A DNA stretch of 64,000 nt from Gillisella vitis (GTDB taxonomy: Bacteria; Pseudomonadota; Alphaproteobacteria; Rhizobiales; Rhizobiaceae), in the NCBI RefSeq assembly GCF_001541345.2, contig NZ_LMVL02000002.1, positions 434,001 through 498,000 of the forward strand, read 5' to 3'. The translations under genes and the position numbers were made by a program. The notes below the pieces were generated by a model that was given only the letters and a program-made list of their open reading frames with translations, had not been told where the DNA came from and searched no databases. Shown here one piece after another: positions 1-7,778 of this stretch (positions are counted from its first letter, which is position 1; each line of letters starts with the position of its first letter).

Positions 1-1
1 A

Positions 2-277
2 AAACGCAAGGCTGAACACATCGAAGAGAGTTACGAAAATCGTGGCGTACCCGAAAAGGAAGCGCAAAGCCGCGCCTGGGCGACGGTGAACAAAGAAAGC
101 GGTGGCGGCAACAAGTCAGGGTCCGGTCGCGGCCACCCCGAAAGCCACGCATCCTCGCAAAAGGGTGGACGCAAGGGCGGCAGGACCTCTGCGGCAAGAA
201 CTAGGGAAGAGCGATCTGCCTCCGCAAAGAAGGCCGCAGCGACCCGTAAACATAATGAGCAGCACGCCCATCATTGA
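2..277 (+). CDS. Plasmid-stabilization-type basic protein, 3' part
   Basis: The reading frame is open from the window edge to TGA at 275-277, so the true start lies outside. The visible part is about 91 residues: an acidic/polar start (AEHIEESYENRG), the motif RAWATVNKESGGG, then a Gly/Ser/Lys/Arg/His-rich tail. Small proteins of this layout are annotated as plasmid stabilization proteins in rhizobia; a chromosomal role is not established. A GTG at 86 could start a shorter product, but the conserved residues upstream argue against it. The function is unknown in practice; the low-complexity basic tail would suit nucleic acid binding, which is inference. Confidence 0.65.
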   Translation, partial: KRKAEHIEESYENRGVPEKEAQSRAWATVNKESGGGNKSGSGRGHPESHASSQKGGRKGGRTSAARTREERSASAKKAAATRKHNEQHAHH

Positions 278-280
278 CCG

Positions 281-320
281 TTACAGCGCCATGCGTTTCA
301 TGAAAGGCATGGCGCTGTAA
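281..320. terminator. Hairpin terminator between convergent genes
   Basis: A perfect 14-bp inverted repeat (281-294 with 307-320, 12-nt loop) lies four bases after the stop of the upstream gene and before the end of the convergent aminotransferase gene. No T-run follows, so a bidirectional, Rho-assisted or weak intrinsic terminator is the best reading. Confidence 0.6.
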
Positions 321-333
321 CAAACAGAGCCTG

Positions 334-1569
334 TCAGGCTGCGATCGATCTTGCAGTCTTTTCAAAAGCTTCGGCCCAGAGGCCAAGCGCTTCCTCATCA
401 TGCCGGGCGGAAAGATAGTAGCGACCGAACTGGTTATACATCGACATCACGCCGTTGCGCCGCAGTTCGGTATGAAGTCTGGTGGTAAAATCCTTGTCGG
501 ACAGCTGTGCTGCTTCGCGGTAGTTAGAGGGCGGCGTCTTGCCGCGCCAGAGTGTAAAGACGGTGCCATAGCCGCTCGCACAGATGTCGATGCCTGCATT
601 GTTGAAGGCATGGATCGCATGCGCCTGGAGGTCGGTTCCCACCTTTTCGAGCGCGCCGTAATTGACAGTATCAATGACACTCATCGCCGCCTTCACGGCG
701 GCGCAGGCGACCGGGTTGCCATTGTAGGTGCCGGCGCGGTTGACACGACGGTCCTCAAAGGCTGCCATGACCTCTGGCGTGCCGAGCAAAGCCGCAACGG
801 CAACGCCGTTGCCAATGGCCTTGCCAACCGTCGCAAGATCCGGACGGATACCCATCAGATGGCTTGCCAGGCCACCATGCAGCCGAAAGCCCATCAGCAC
901 TTCATCCATAATCACCAGCGCGCCATGCTGGTGGGCAATCGAGGCGACGTGTTGCAGATATCCGGGATCGGCGAGAATACATCCTGCATTGGCCATCATC
1001 GGCTCCAGGACGATGGCGGCGATATCATCGCATTCTTCAAACAGCAGTTCGACATCCTGCCGATCGTTGAAGCGAAGCAGTAAGGTATTACCATTCGCTG
1101 GACGCTCATTTGTCGCCATTTTCGCTTCCGGCGCTCCGGCATTGCCGAAAGCCACGTCATCGAACCAGCCGTCATAACCGGCAGCCATCTTGACGATTTT
1201 CTGCCGCCCGGTCAGCGCGCGCGCCGTCCGGCAGGCCAGATGCACCGCCTCGCTGCCGGAGTTGAGAAAAATGACCTTGGTCAGATCCCCGCTATGGGCA
1301 GCAAGAGCGGCTGCCGCTTCCTCTTCAAGCGCGTGGGCATAGGCGGGCATCGAGCCCTTGCTCAAGGCTTCGCGGATGGCTTCGGTGACGACAGGATCGG
1401 TATGTCCGAGGAACGTGGCACCGAAGCCAAGGGCCGTATCGACATATCGCCGACCGTCTTCGTCCCAGACATAAGGCCCCTGTGCATTGGCGACGAGAAA
1501 TCTCTTCCCGTCCAGATCGGGAACTTCACGTCCGCCGCTGGATATACCGCAAACCAGATGTTGCATCAT
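334..1569 (-). CDS. Class III PLP aminotransferase (HemL-like)
   Basis: Predicted 411-residue cytosolic enzyme of the class III aminotransferase / glutamate-1-semialdehyde aminomutase family. Visible signatures are an N-terminal segment typical of the family (YVWDEDGRRYVD, GFGATFLGH), the SGSEAVHLACRTAR region, the cofactor aspartate in VIMDEVLMGFR and the PLP lysine in ATVGKAIGNG. The ATG at 1569 is preferred over longer starts because it overlaps the dctM stop by one base (TAATG), implying translational coupling. The enzyme therefore probably acts on the compound imported by the TRAP transporter, an amino or oxo acid. It is unlikely to be the housekeeping HemL, given this catabolic-looking setting. 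The substrate cannot be read from sequence. Confidence 0.85.
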   Translation of the reverse strand: MMQHLVCGISSGGREVPDLDGKRFLVANAQGPYVWDEDGRRYVDTALGFGATFLGHTDPVVTEAIREALSKGSMPAYAHALEEEAAAALAAHSGDLTKVIFLNSGSEAVHLACRTARALTGRQKIVKMAAGYDGWFDDVAFGNAGAPEAKMATNERPANGNTLLLRFNDRQDVELLFEECDDIAAIVLEPMMANAGCILADPGYLQHVASIAHQHGALVIMDEVLMGFRLHGGLASHLMGIRPDLATVGKAIGNGVAVAALLGTPEVMAAFEDRRVNRAGTYNGNPVACAAVKAAMSVIDTVNYGALEKVGTDLQAHAIHAFNNAGIDICASGYGTVFTLWRGKTPPSNYREAAQLSDKDFTTRLHTELRRNGVMSMYNQFGRYYLSARHDEEALGLWAEAFEKTARSIAA

Positions 1570-2855
1570 TAAACTCCAAACAGGCTTGGAAGCCATTCGG
1601 TCAGGATGGGGAAAGCGACGAGGGCCGCAACACAAACCACGCTGGCAATCCAATAGGGAACCAGCCACTTCGAGACCGACCACATGTCGATTTTTGCGAC
1701 ATTGCAGACGACAAAGATGTTCGTGCCAATCGGCGGGGTAAACAGACCAATGCCGAGCGTCATGGTGAAGACGATGCCGGTCTGGTAGGGCGTCATGCCC
1801 GCCGCCAGGGCGATCGGTACCAGTATCGGCGCCAGAATGATCAGCGCTGGCCCAAGATCGAGCCAGAAGCCGACGACTTTCAACAACACCAGCACCAGGA
1901 TGATGGTGACAAGCGGTGTCGTATGCAGGCCGGTAATCCAGGCGGCGGCATTGGCCGGCACCTGTTCGACCGTCAGAATCCAGCCGAACGGTGTGGCGAG
2001 CGCCATGATCATCATGATCACGCCGGTTGTTGCCACGGCAGCCGACGCTGCCGAATAGAGCGACCGCAGCGGAAGCTCACGATAGACGAAGATTCCCACC
2101 AGGAAGGAATAGACGACGGCGAGCGCCGAGGCTTCCGTGGCCGTTGCGATGCCGCCAATGATCGAGCCCAGCACCAGCACTGGCATCAGCAGGGCAGGGA
2201 GGGCGCCAAGCGCATCCCTGCCAATTTCACCCCATTGCGCGGGTGTTTCGTTGCGCGGAAAATTATGGCGTTTAGCGACGATGTAGGATGTGACCATAAA
2301 TGTCACTGCGATGAACAGGCCTGGCAGCAGGGCTGCCACCAGCAGGCCGCCGATCGAGGTGTTGGTCAGCACGCCATAGAGGATCAGAATGACGCTCTGT
2401 GGACCGATAATGCCAAGGGTGCCGGAGGCGGCTGTTACGGCGGCGGCAAAGGCTTTCGGATAGCCACGCTCGGCCATGGCAGGGATCATGATCGATCCGA
2501 CGGCACCGGTATCGGCGGTCGCCGAGCCGCTGATGCCCCCATAGACGAGGGCCGTTGCAACATTGACGAGGCCAAGGCCGCCGGTAATGCGGCCGAAGAC
2601 ATGTTCCGCGACCCGCATGATCCGGGTGGTCAGGCCGCCACGGTTCATCAATTCCCCGGCAAAGAGAAACAGAGGAATGGCCGCAAGAGTAATGGCATCG
2701 GCACCGCGGATCGTCTGCTGTGCAAACCAGGCGAAGGGCAGGCCGAGATGGCCGACATAGATTGTCAGCAGGCTGGCCACGCCCATGCACCAGGCAATGG
2801 GAACGCCGATCAGCAGCAGAAAGGAAAAGCTGAGGATAAGGATGGCAACGGTCAT
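1569..2855 (-). CDS. dctM: TRAP transporter large permease (DctM family)
   Basis: 428-residue, strongly hydrophobic protein with many membrane helices, matching the DctM large subunit of tripartite ATP-independent periplasmic transporters. Family features include the N-terminal IPLFLFAGELMNRGG segment, GSVGSIMIPAM-like glycine-rich loops and the C-terminal LGIGLFTPPIGTNIFV signature. It forms the substrate channel in the inner membrane with DctQ, using a cation gradient. The start at 2855 overlaps the dctQ stop by four bases (ATGA), and its own stop overlaps the aminotransferase start. Longer starts reading back into dctQ were rejected. Confidence 0.93.
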   Translation of the reverse strand: MTVAILILSFSFLLLIGVPIAWCMGVASLLTIYVGHLGLPFAWFAQQTIRGADAITLAAIPLFLFAGELMNRGGLTTRIMRVAEHVFGRITGGLGLVNVATALVYGGISGSATADTGAVGSIMIPAMAERGYPKAFAAAVTAASGTLGIIGPQSVILILYGVLTNTSIGGLLVAALLPGLFIAVTFMVTSYIVAKRHNFPRNETPAQWGEIGRDALGALPALLMPVLVLGSIIGGIATATEASALAVVYSFLVGIFVYRELPLRSLYSAASAAVATTGVIMMIMALATPFGWILTVEQVPANAAAWITGLHTTPLVTIILVLVLLKVVGFWLDLGPALIILAPILVPIALAAGMTPYQTGIVFTMTLGIGLFTPPIGTNIFVVCNVAKIDMWSVSKWLVPYWIASVVCVAALVAFPILTEWLPSLFGV

Positions 2856-3370
2856 CGCAGTGATCCTTCCTGGGGCTTTTCCGGCAATGGACGAACCTTG
2901 TGGGAAAGGCGGTAGAGCGCAATGCAGACGGCTGCGACACCAAGAATGAGGATTGTCGCGGTGATCACGCCGGTCGGCATGCGCAAGACGGATGTCGGCA
3001 CCTTCCACGAGCGCTGCCAGACCGCCCAGCCGCTGATGACGAAAGCCAGCCCCATGGTCAGAAGCGCCAGGTTGGCGATGGCATCGAAGGCGGCCCGCAG
3101 ACGGGGCGGGGCGCTGTGCTTGAGGGCTTCGAAAGCGACGTTTTCACCCCGGACTTCGGCATTGATCAATCCGATGAAGATGATCCAGATGAAGGCGATC
3201 CCGGCGACTTCGAAGGACCATTCGAACCCGCCCAAACCGAAATAGCGGGCAATCACGCCAAGCAGCGTTGATCCGAACATGACGATGAAGGCCAGTACAC
3301 CCGCAAACTCGAAGATGCGCTTCAACCACCCCCACCCGCCGGGTGAGGGGTTTTCTGAAAACTGATCCAT
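2852..3370 (-). CDS. dctQ: TRAP transporter small permease (DctQ family)
   Basis: 172 residues with about four membrane helices (for example around residues 20-40, 55-75, 95-120 and 135-158), the usual DctQ layout. The motif WSFEVAGIAFIWIIFIG is typical of the family. It partners DctM in the inner membrane. It lies nine bases after the dctP stop and overlaps dctM by four bases, so all three subunits should be made from one message. Confidence 0.88.
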   Translation of the reverse strand: MDQFSENPSPGGWGWLKRIFEFAGVLAFIVMFGSTLLGVIARYFGLGGFEWSFEVAGIAFIWIIFIGLINAEVRGENVAFEALKHSAPPRLRAAFDAIANLALLTMGLAFVISGWAVWQRSWKVPTSVLRMPTGVITATILILGVAAVCIALYRLSHKVRPLPEKPQEGSLR

Positions 3371-3379
3371 GGATGGGCC

Positions 3380-4375
3380 TCAGTTCGCGCTTGCGGCTTG
3401 TTTTACCGCCGAAACGAGATCACTGCCCCATTCTTTCGAGAATTGGTCGTAGACCGGCGAGACTAGCGCGACAAACGGTGTGGTATCGACTTTCGTCACC
3501 TTGACGCCCTTGCCCTCGAGCTTCTTCTGGGTGTCGGCATAGGCCTTGTCCAAGGCGCTGCGATACCAGATGACGGTGTCTGTCGCGGCTTTCTTCACGG
3601 CGGCCTGTTCGTCAGGCGTCAGCGACTCCAGCTTGTCCTTGTTCATATACCACCAGTTGGCGGTCCAGATATAATTGGAGATCGACAGGTCCTTGGCGAC
3701 TTCATACCATTTTGAGTCCCAGTAATCGCGCATTTCAGGCTCTACGGCAGCAACGACATGCGATTGCAGCGCGGTATAGACTTGACCAAAAGGAATGGAT
3801 TCCGCCAAGGCGCCAAGCTGCTTCATGGTGGCGAGAATAACGGGATTGGGAGGCGTGCGAATTTTTACGCCGGCCAGATCCGCAGGCTTTTCAATGGGCT
3901 TGCTGGTGGCGAACTGGCGAAAGCCGGAGTCGAGCACGCCGAGCATCACATAGCCGCGCTCCTCGCCGAGGCGTTGGATCTTCTGGCCTTGTTCGCCATC
4001 GAGAAATGCGTGAACGTTCGATGCGTCCTTGAACAGGAACGGCAGCGACAGCACGTTGAGACGCGGATCGATGGCGTCGACCGCACCGCCAAGACCGATG
4101 TCGATTGAACCTGCACCGACGCCATCGGCAATCGGGCCTTCGTCGCCAAGCTGGGCATTCGGGAAGATCTGAACCTTCACCGATCCCTTGGTGTTCTCAC
4201 CAACTTCCGTTGCGAATTTTTGAACCGCTTCATTGATCAGGCTTTCAGGCGCCGAAGCATGCGCCAGCCGCAATGTTGTTTCGGCATTGGCTGTGCTGGA
4301 CCAAAGGCTGGAAAGACCAAGTACGGTGCCGAGCATGATGGCAGGCAGCCGGCTGCTTTTGTTGAGAGTGAACAT
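3380..4375 (-). CDS. dctP: TRAP transporter solute-binding protein (DctP family)
   Basis: 331 residues with a clear Sec signal peptide (about residues 1-31, basic start, hydrophobic core, cut near ANA-E). The mature part follows the DctP fold: LRLAHASAPESLI at the start, GAVDAIDPRLNVLSLPFLF, and the conserved arginine in GVKIRTPPNPV that normally binds a carboxylate. It is periplasmic and hands the ligand to DctQ/DctM. First gene of the operon, with the promoter in the 4376-4556 gap shared with the divergent LysR gene. The substrate is unknown; a carboxylate, perhaps an amino acid-derived one, is the fair guess. Confidence 0.92.
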   Translation of the reverse strand: MFTLNKSSRLPAIMLGTVLGLSSLWSSTANAETTLRLAHASAPESLINEAVQKFATEVGENTKGSVKVQIFPNAQLGDEGPIADGVGAGSIDIGLGGAVDAIDPRLNVLSLPFLFKDASNVHAFLDGEQGQKIQRLGEERGYVMLGVLDSGFRQFATSKPIEKPADLAGVKIRTPPNPVILATMKQLGALAESIPFGQVYTALQSHVVAAVEPEMRDYWDSKWYEVAKDLSISNYIWTANWWYMNKDKLESLTPDEQAAVKKAATDTVIWYRSALDKAYADTQKKLEGKGVKVTKVDTTPFVALVSPVYDQFSKEWGSDLVSAVKQAASAN

Positions 4376-4419
4376 GAATTCCCCTTTACGTTCTTCTTGT
4401 GTTGACGCAGCATGAGAAT

Positions 4420-4450
4420 AATTGTCATTGCGCGGCTGAAAATGACAATT
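4420..4450. promoter_or_regulatory. Inverted-repeat operator candidate, dctP/lysR gap
   Basis: A perfect 10-bp inverted repeat, AATTGTCATT (4420-4429) and AATGACAATT (4441-4450), separated by 11 bp, lies 45 bp upstream of the dctP start in the divergent gap. A second, smaller dyad (CCGTTT-N4-AAACGG, 4484-4499) lies nearer the LysR gene. The position and symmetry fit autoregulated LysR control of both directions; binding is inferred. Confidence 0.55.
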
Positions 4451-4556
4451 TTATTATTGATGCATAAGCGCCGCTGATAGCAGCCGTTTTCTGAAACGGT
4501 TGCGCCTTGGGAGATAGGAAGCGTTTCGACGGTCGATTGGTCAATGGCGGAGCAGA

Positions 4557-5420
4557 ATGCGCAATCTCGATAGCGACGCACTGGCAAGCTTTGTAGCTGT
4601 TGCCGAGACGGGCAGTTTCACGGCGGCGGCAGAACGGCTGGGACGCACGCAGGCCGCGGTCAGCATGGCGATCGGCAAATGGGAAGAGCGTCTTGATCTG
4701 CGATTGTTCGATCGTGGGCATCGCCGGGTCACCTTGACGCCGATCGGGGAAAGATTGCTCGGCTATGCGCGGCGCATACGAGCCATCGAGGATGAAGCCT
4801 TGGCCACGCTGCTGGAGGGCCGCAACGAAAGCCGCGTTCGGCTCGGCATGCCCGATGACTACCTGACACTGTTTGGCACGGCGCTGATGCAGCGTTTTGC
4901 GCCACAGCATCCCAAGGTCAATCTGGACCTGCAATATGATTTCTCTCACCATCTGGAAGGCATGGTTGAAAGTCGGGAGCTGGATATTGCCATCATAACG
5001 CAAAGTCCGGCGGAGCCTAAGGGGGAGTTGATCCGCCTGGAACGGCAGGTTTGGTGCGCGGCGCCAAACCGTTACCCGGAACAAAGCAGTACCGTTCAAC
5101 TGGCGCTTTTTCCTGACGGCTGCCGGTCCCGGCCACAGGTTCTGGCAGCGCTCGACCGTGCAGATCGCCGTTGGCGCATTGTCTATTCGTCATCGGACAT
5201 TGCTGGAATTCAGCTGGCGGTTCATTCGGGAGACTTGTTGACGGTTCTGCCGGAGACGGCAGTGCCTGCGAACTGGCGCAAGCTGGGAATGGATGATGGC
5301 CTGCCGGAACTGCCGATCTTGCGGTTGGCAATGGTTCTGCCCCAGCAACCGCGTCTGCCGGTCAGGCAATTGGCGACGTTCCTGCGTGCAGAATTCCAGC
5401 ATTCTCTTTCTACCGCATAA
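4557..5420 (+). CDS. LysR-family transcriptional regulator
   Basis: 287 residues. The N-terminal winged helix-turn-helix (residues about 1-60) has the LysR pattern: SDALASFVAVAETGSFTAAA, then the recognition helix region RTQAAVSMAIGKWEERL and LFDRGHRRVTLTPIGERLL. The remainder is an effector-binding domain of the usual size, with RVRLGMPDDYL opening the first half. The gene is divergent from the dctP operon and 32 bp upstream of an MFS gene, so it probably senses the imported compound or its product and controls both sides. The start ATG is preceded by only a weak GGCGGAG ribosome site. Confidence 0.9.
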   Translation: MRNLDSDALASFVAVAETGSFTAAAERLGRTQAAVSMAIGKWEERLDLRLFDRGHRRVTLTPIGERLLGYARRIRAIEDEALATLLEGRNESRVRLGMPDDYLTLFGTALMQRFAPQHPKVNLDLQYDFSHHLEGMVESRELDIAIITQSPAEPKGELIRLERQVWCAAPNRYPEQSSTVQLALFPDGCRSRPQVLAALDRADRRWRIVYSSSDIAGIQLAVHSGDLLTVLPETAVPANWRKLGMDDGLPELPILRLAMVLPQQPRLPVRQLATFLRAEFQHSLSTA

Positions 5421-5452
5421 CACCTCAACCAGTGTCACCCTGGAATAGTCTC

Positions 5453-6745
5453 ATGATCTCCAATGCACTTGCCTCTATGCTGGCACGGCGTAACATCCAT
5501 TATGGCTGGATCGTCGTCGCGGCAACCTTCCTCACCATGCTGGTCACGGCAGGTGCCATGGGCGCCCCAGGTGTGCTCATCAAGCCGCTTCAGGATGAGT
5601 TTGGCTGGGAGACCTCGCAGATTTCTTCGGCGCTTGCCGTGCGACTGGTGCTGTTTGGCCTGATGGGGCCGTTCTCGGCGGCGTTCATGAATTATTTCGG
5701 CGTCCGGAAAGTCATCGTCTTCGCAATGATCCTGATTTCCAGCGGCTTTGTTGGGTCATTGTTCATGACGGAGATCTGGCAGCTTCTGCTGCTTTGGGGC
5801 GTGGTCGTCGGCCTCGGTACAGGCCTGACAGCCATGGTGCTCGCGGCCACCGTTTCGGCCCGCTGGTTTACCAGGCATCGCGGCCTCGTCGTCGGCATGC
5901 TCTCGGCAAGCTCGGCCACCGGTCAACTGGTTTTCCTGCCACTGATGGCGCAATTGACGGAAAGCTACGGCTGGCGAATGACAGTGTTTTTCGTCTGCGG
6001 CATGATCCTGCTGGCTGCACTCATTGTGCTGGCCGTGATGCGTGACCGTCCCTCCGATCTCAACCTGCCCTCTTTTGGGGAGGAGCAGGTGATAACGCCA
6101 TTGCCACAGACCGGTGGCCTGCTGACAATGTTGGCAACACCCGTTTCCGTGCTCAGGGAGGTGTCAAAGACATCCACCTTCTGGATTCTTTTTGCGACGT
6201 TCTTCATCTGCGGGCTCAGCACCAACGGACTGATCCAGACGCATTTCGTCACGCTCTGCGGCGATTTCGGCATTCTGCCGGTGGCCGCTGCCAGTGTGCT
6301 TGCGGTGATGGGCATTTTCGACTTCTTTGGAACGATCGGCTCCGGTTGGCTCTCCGACCGCTTCGACAATCGCTGGCTACTTTTCTGGTATTACGGTCTG
6401 CGTGGCCTGTCGTTGCTCTTCCTGCCGTTCAGCGATTTCAGCTTTTACGGACTGTCGATCTTTGCTGTCTTCTACGGCCTGGACTGGATCGCCACCGTGC
6501 CCCCAACCGTCAAGATCGCCGCTGACCGCTTCGGTCGTGAAAAAGCAGGGATCGTTTTCGGCTGGGTCTTTACCGGTCACCAACTCGGCGCTGCGACTGC
6601 GGCCTATGGCGCCGGTCTGTCTCGCACGGAGTTGCAGAGCTATTTACCCGCTTTCTTCATCGCCGGAGCTTTCTGCCTGCTGGCCTCGATTCTGGCGATT
6701 ACCTTGGAGAAAACCGGTCGTTCAGTGCCCTCGGCAGCCCATTGA
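5453..6745 (+). CDS. MFS transporter, oxalate/monocarboxylate-type
   Basis: 430-residue major facilitator with 12 predicted helices. The opening IHYGWIVVAATFLTMLVTAG and the GAPGVLIKPLQDEFGW segment are typical of the OFA/monocarboxylate branch; RHRGLVVGMLSASSATGQ and WLSDRFDNRW match loop 2-3 type motifs of the superfamily. It follows the LysR gene in the same direction and may be co-transcribed. ATG 5453 is chosen over the in-frame GTG at 5432; neither has a strong ribosome site. The substrate is probably an organic acid, by family and by the neighbouring TRAP system. Confidence 0.85.
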   Translation: MISNALASMLARRNIHYGWIVVAATFLTMLVTAGAMGAPGVLIKPLQDEFGWETSQISSALAVRLVLFGLMGPFSAAFMNYFGVRKVIVFAMILISSGFVGSLFMTEIWQLLLLWGVVVGLGTGLTAMVLAATVSARWFTRHRGLVVGMLSASSATGQLVFLPLMAQLTESYGWRMTVFFVCGMILLAALIVLAVMRDRPSDLNLPSFGEEQVITPLPQTGGLLTMLATPVSVLREVSKTSTFWILFATFFICGLSTNGLIQTHFVTLCGDFGILPVAAASVLAVMGIFDFFGTIGSGWLSDRFDNRWLLFWYYGLRGLSLLFLPFSDFSFYGLSIFAVFYGLDWIATVPPTVKIAADRFGREKAGIVFGWVFTGHQLGAATAAYGAGLSRTELQSYLPAFFIAGAFCLLASILAITLEKTGRSVPSAAH

Positions 6746-6753
6746 GACGAGGA

Positions 6754-6802
6754 GCCATTGTCAGGGAAAAGGAGAGGCTGTTTTCCTGAAAGGACAAATG
6801 GC
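6754..6802 (+). terminator. Imperfect hairpin after MFS gene
   Basis: GCCATTGTCAGGGAAAA (6754-6770) is nearly complementary to TTTTCCTGAAAGGACAAATGGC (6781-6802), giving a long stem with a bulge, starting nine bases after the MFS stop. No clear T-tract is present, so this is a weak call. Confidence 0.35.
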
Positions 6803-6925
6803 AACAAAAAGATCCAGAGGCTCTTCGTTTCAAATAGGCCGGTCCATAAAAATCGAATCATTGATTTAGCTGAATGCATACTTGGCCATGATAAATTCCT
6901 CCCGGATAGAGTGTGAGGATCAAGT

Positions 6926-7396
6926 ATGATTGTTCAACTTAACACCTCGGTTCCTTCTGCGGGTGCGCCAAAAGAAGATACCGCCAGTCCTTTTCAAGAG
7001 GGAGCCGTTTTGCCGGAGACCTTAAGTCTTGCCGAGCGCGAGACCTATAATCTGGCCCTGGATGCGCAAAATGGTGACAATGTTCTGGATAAGGTCATCC
7101 TGAACGTCGTGCAGCCTCCCGCTCTCGTGTTGTTTGCCCTTCTGGACGCGGGCCGGGTCTTCCCGGATGTGCCTCTGCCCCAGGCGCAGGATGCGTATGA
7201 TCGCATGGCTGATACCACGGAGATCGAGGTGCCTGATGTCGGCGATAGCTCGAAAAACCAACCGGGAGCCAAACCCGCCAAGACTGACAGCGGCTTCGCC
7301 GACAGTGGAAGCAATACAATATCCTCGCCCATTGCTGCTGGGACTTCGTCCGCATCATCGACCATCTCGACCTCGGCACCGTCGATTACCGCCTGA
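6926..7396 (+). CDS. Hypothetical protein with Ser/Thr-rich tail
   Basis: 156 residues with no family I recognise. Residues 1-100 are acidic and moderately hydrophobic (LSLAERETYNLALDAQNGD, VVQPPALVLFALLDAG); the last 50 are Ser/Thr/Pro/Ala-rich and probably disordered. No signal peptide or convincing membrane span. GTGAGGA ahead of ATG 6926 gives an acceptable ribosome site. Coding usage resembles the neighbours, so it is probably a real but lineage-restricted gene. Confidence 0.5.
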   Translation: MIVQLNTSVPSAGAPKEDTASPFQEGAVLPETLSLAERETYNLALDAQNGDNVLDKVILNVVQPPALVLFALLDAGRVFPDVPLPQAQDAYDRMADTTEIEVPDVGDSSKNQPGAKPAKTDSGFADSGSNTISSPIAAGTSSASSTISTSAPSITA

Positions 7397-7778
7397 TCCC
7401 ACAGGTCCGACTTAAGACCGTGCGCCCTAACGTTAAAGTGTGCCCTTAAGAGTGTTTTCAGGTCTTAACCCTGTACGCTAAATCGTCCGTCCGGACGCTC
7501 GCCATCTTGCATGGACGGCAACGTTTGATAGCGCAAGCACCGCGCCGCGCGCAATTTCCCCACTTGAGATATGTCAATGCCGACCACCCGGCAATCGCGT
7601 TTTATCGCGCCGACATTACTCCAGTATTCACCGGTGAGTTTGGTGCCATGGGGGTAAATTATGAAAATAACACAAGATGTTACAATTGACGTGATTATGC
7701 CTGACCGGGCGAAAAGCGTTGGTGCGGGCCGAAGTATCCCTTCCGGACAGGCCTGACGATAGAGGAGATGGATTTCCG
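7397..7778. other. 382-bp gap without a supported gene
   Basis: A frame of 60 codons (7507-7689) exists but lacks a good ribosome site and any family pattern. The first 70 bp carry short dyads (two CTTAAG sites flanking an AACGTT core). The promoter of the downstream CoA-transferase gene is probably in the last 150 bp; I see no definite -35/-10 pair. Confidence 0.4.

Noticed and set aside
1482..2915. A 477-codon plus-strand frame opposite the aminotransferase/dctM genes
   Set aside because: It is antisense to two genes with clear family motifs, is rich in His/Gln/Asp/Arg low-complexity and lacks a ribosome site; a codon-bias shadow.
7507..7689. A 60-codon plus-strand frame
   Set aside because: No ribosome site, no family pattern, located in an apparent promoter region.
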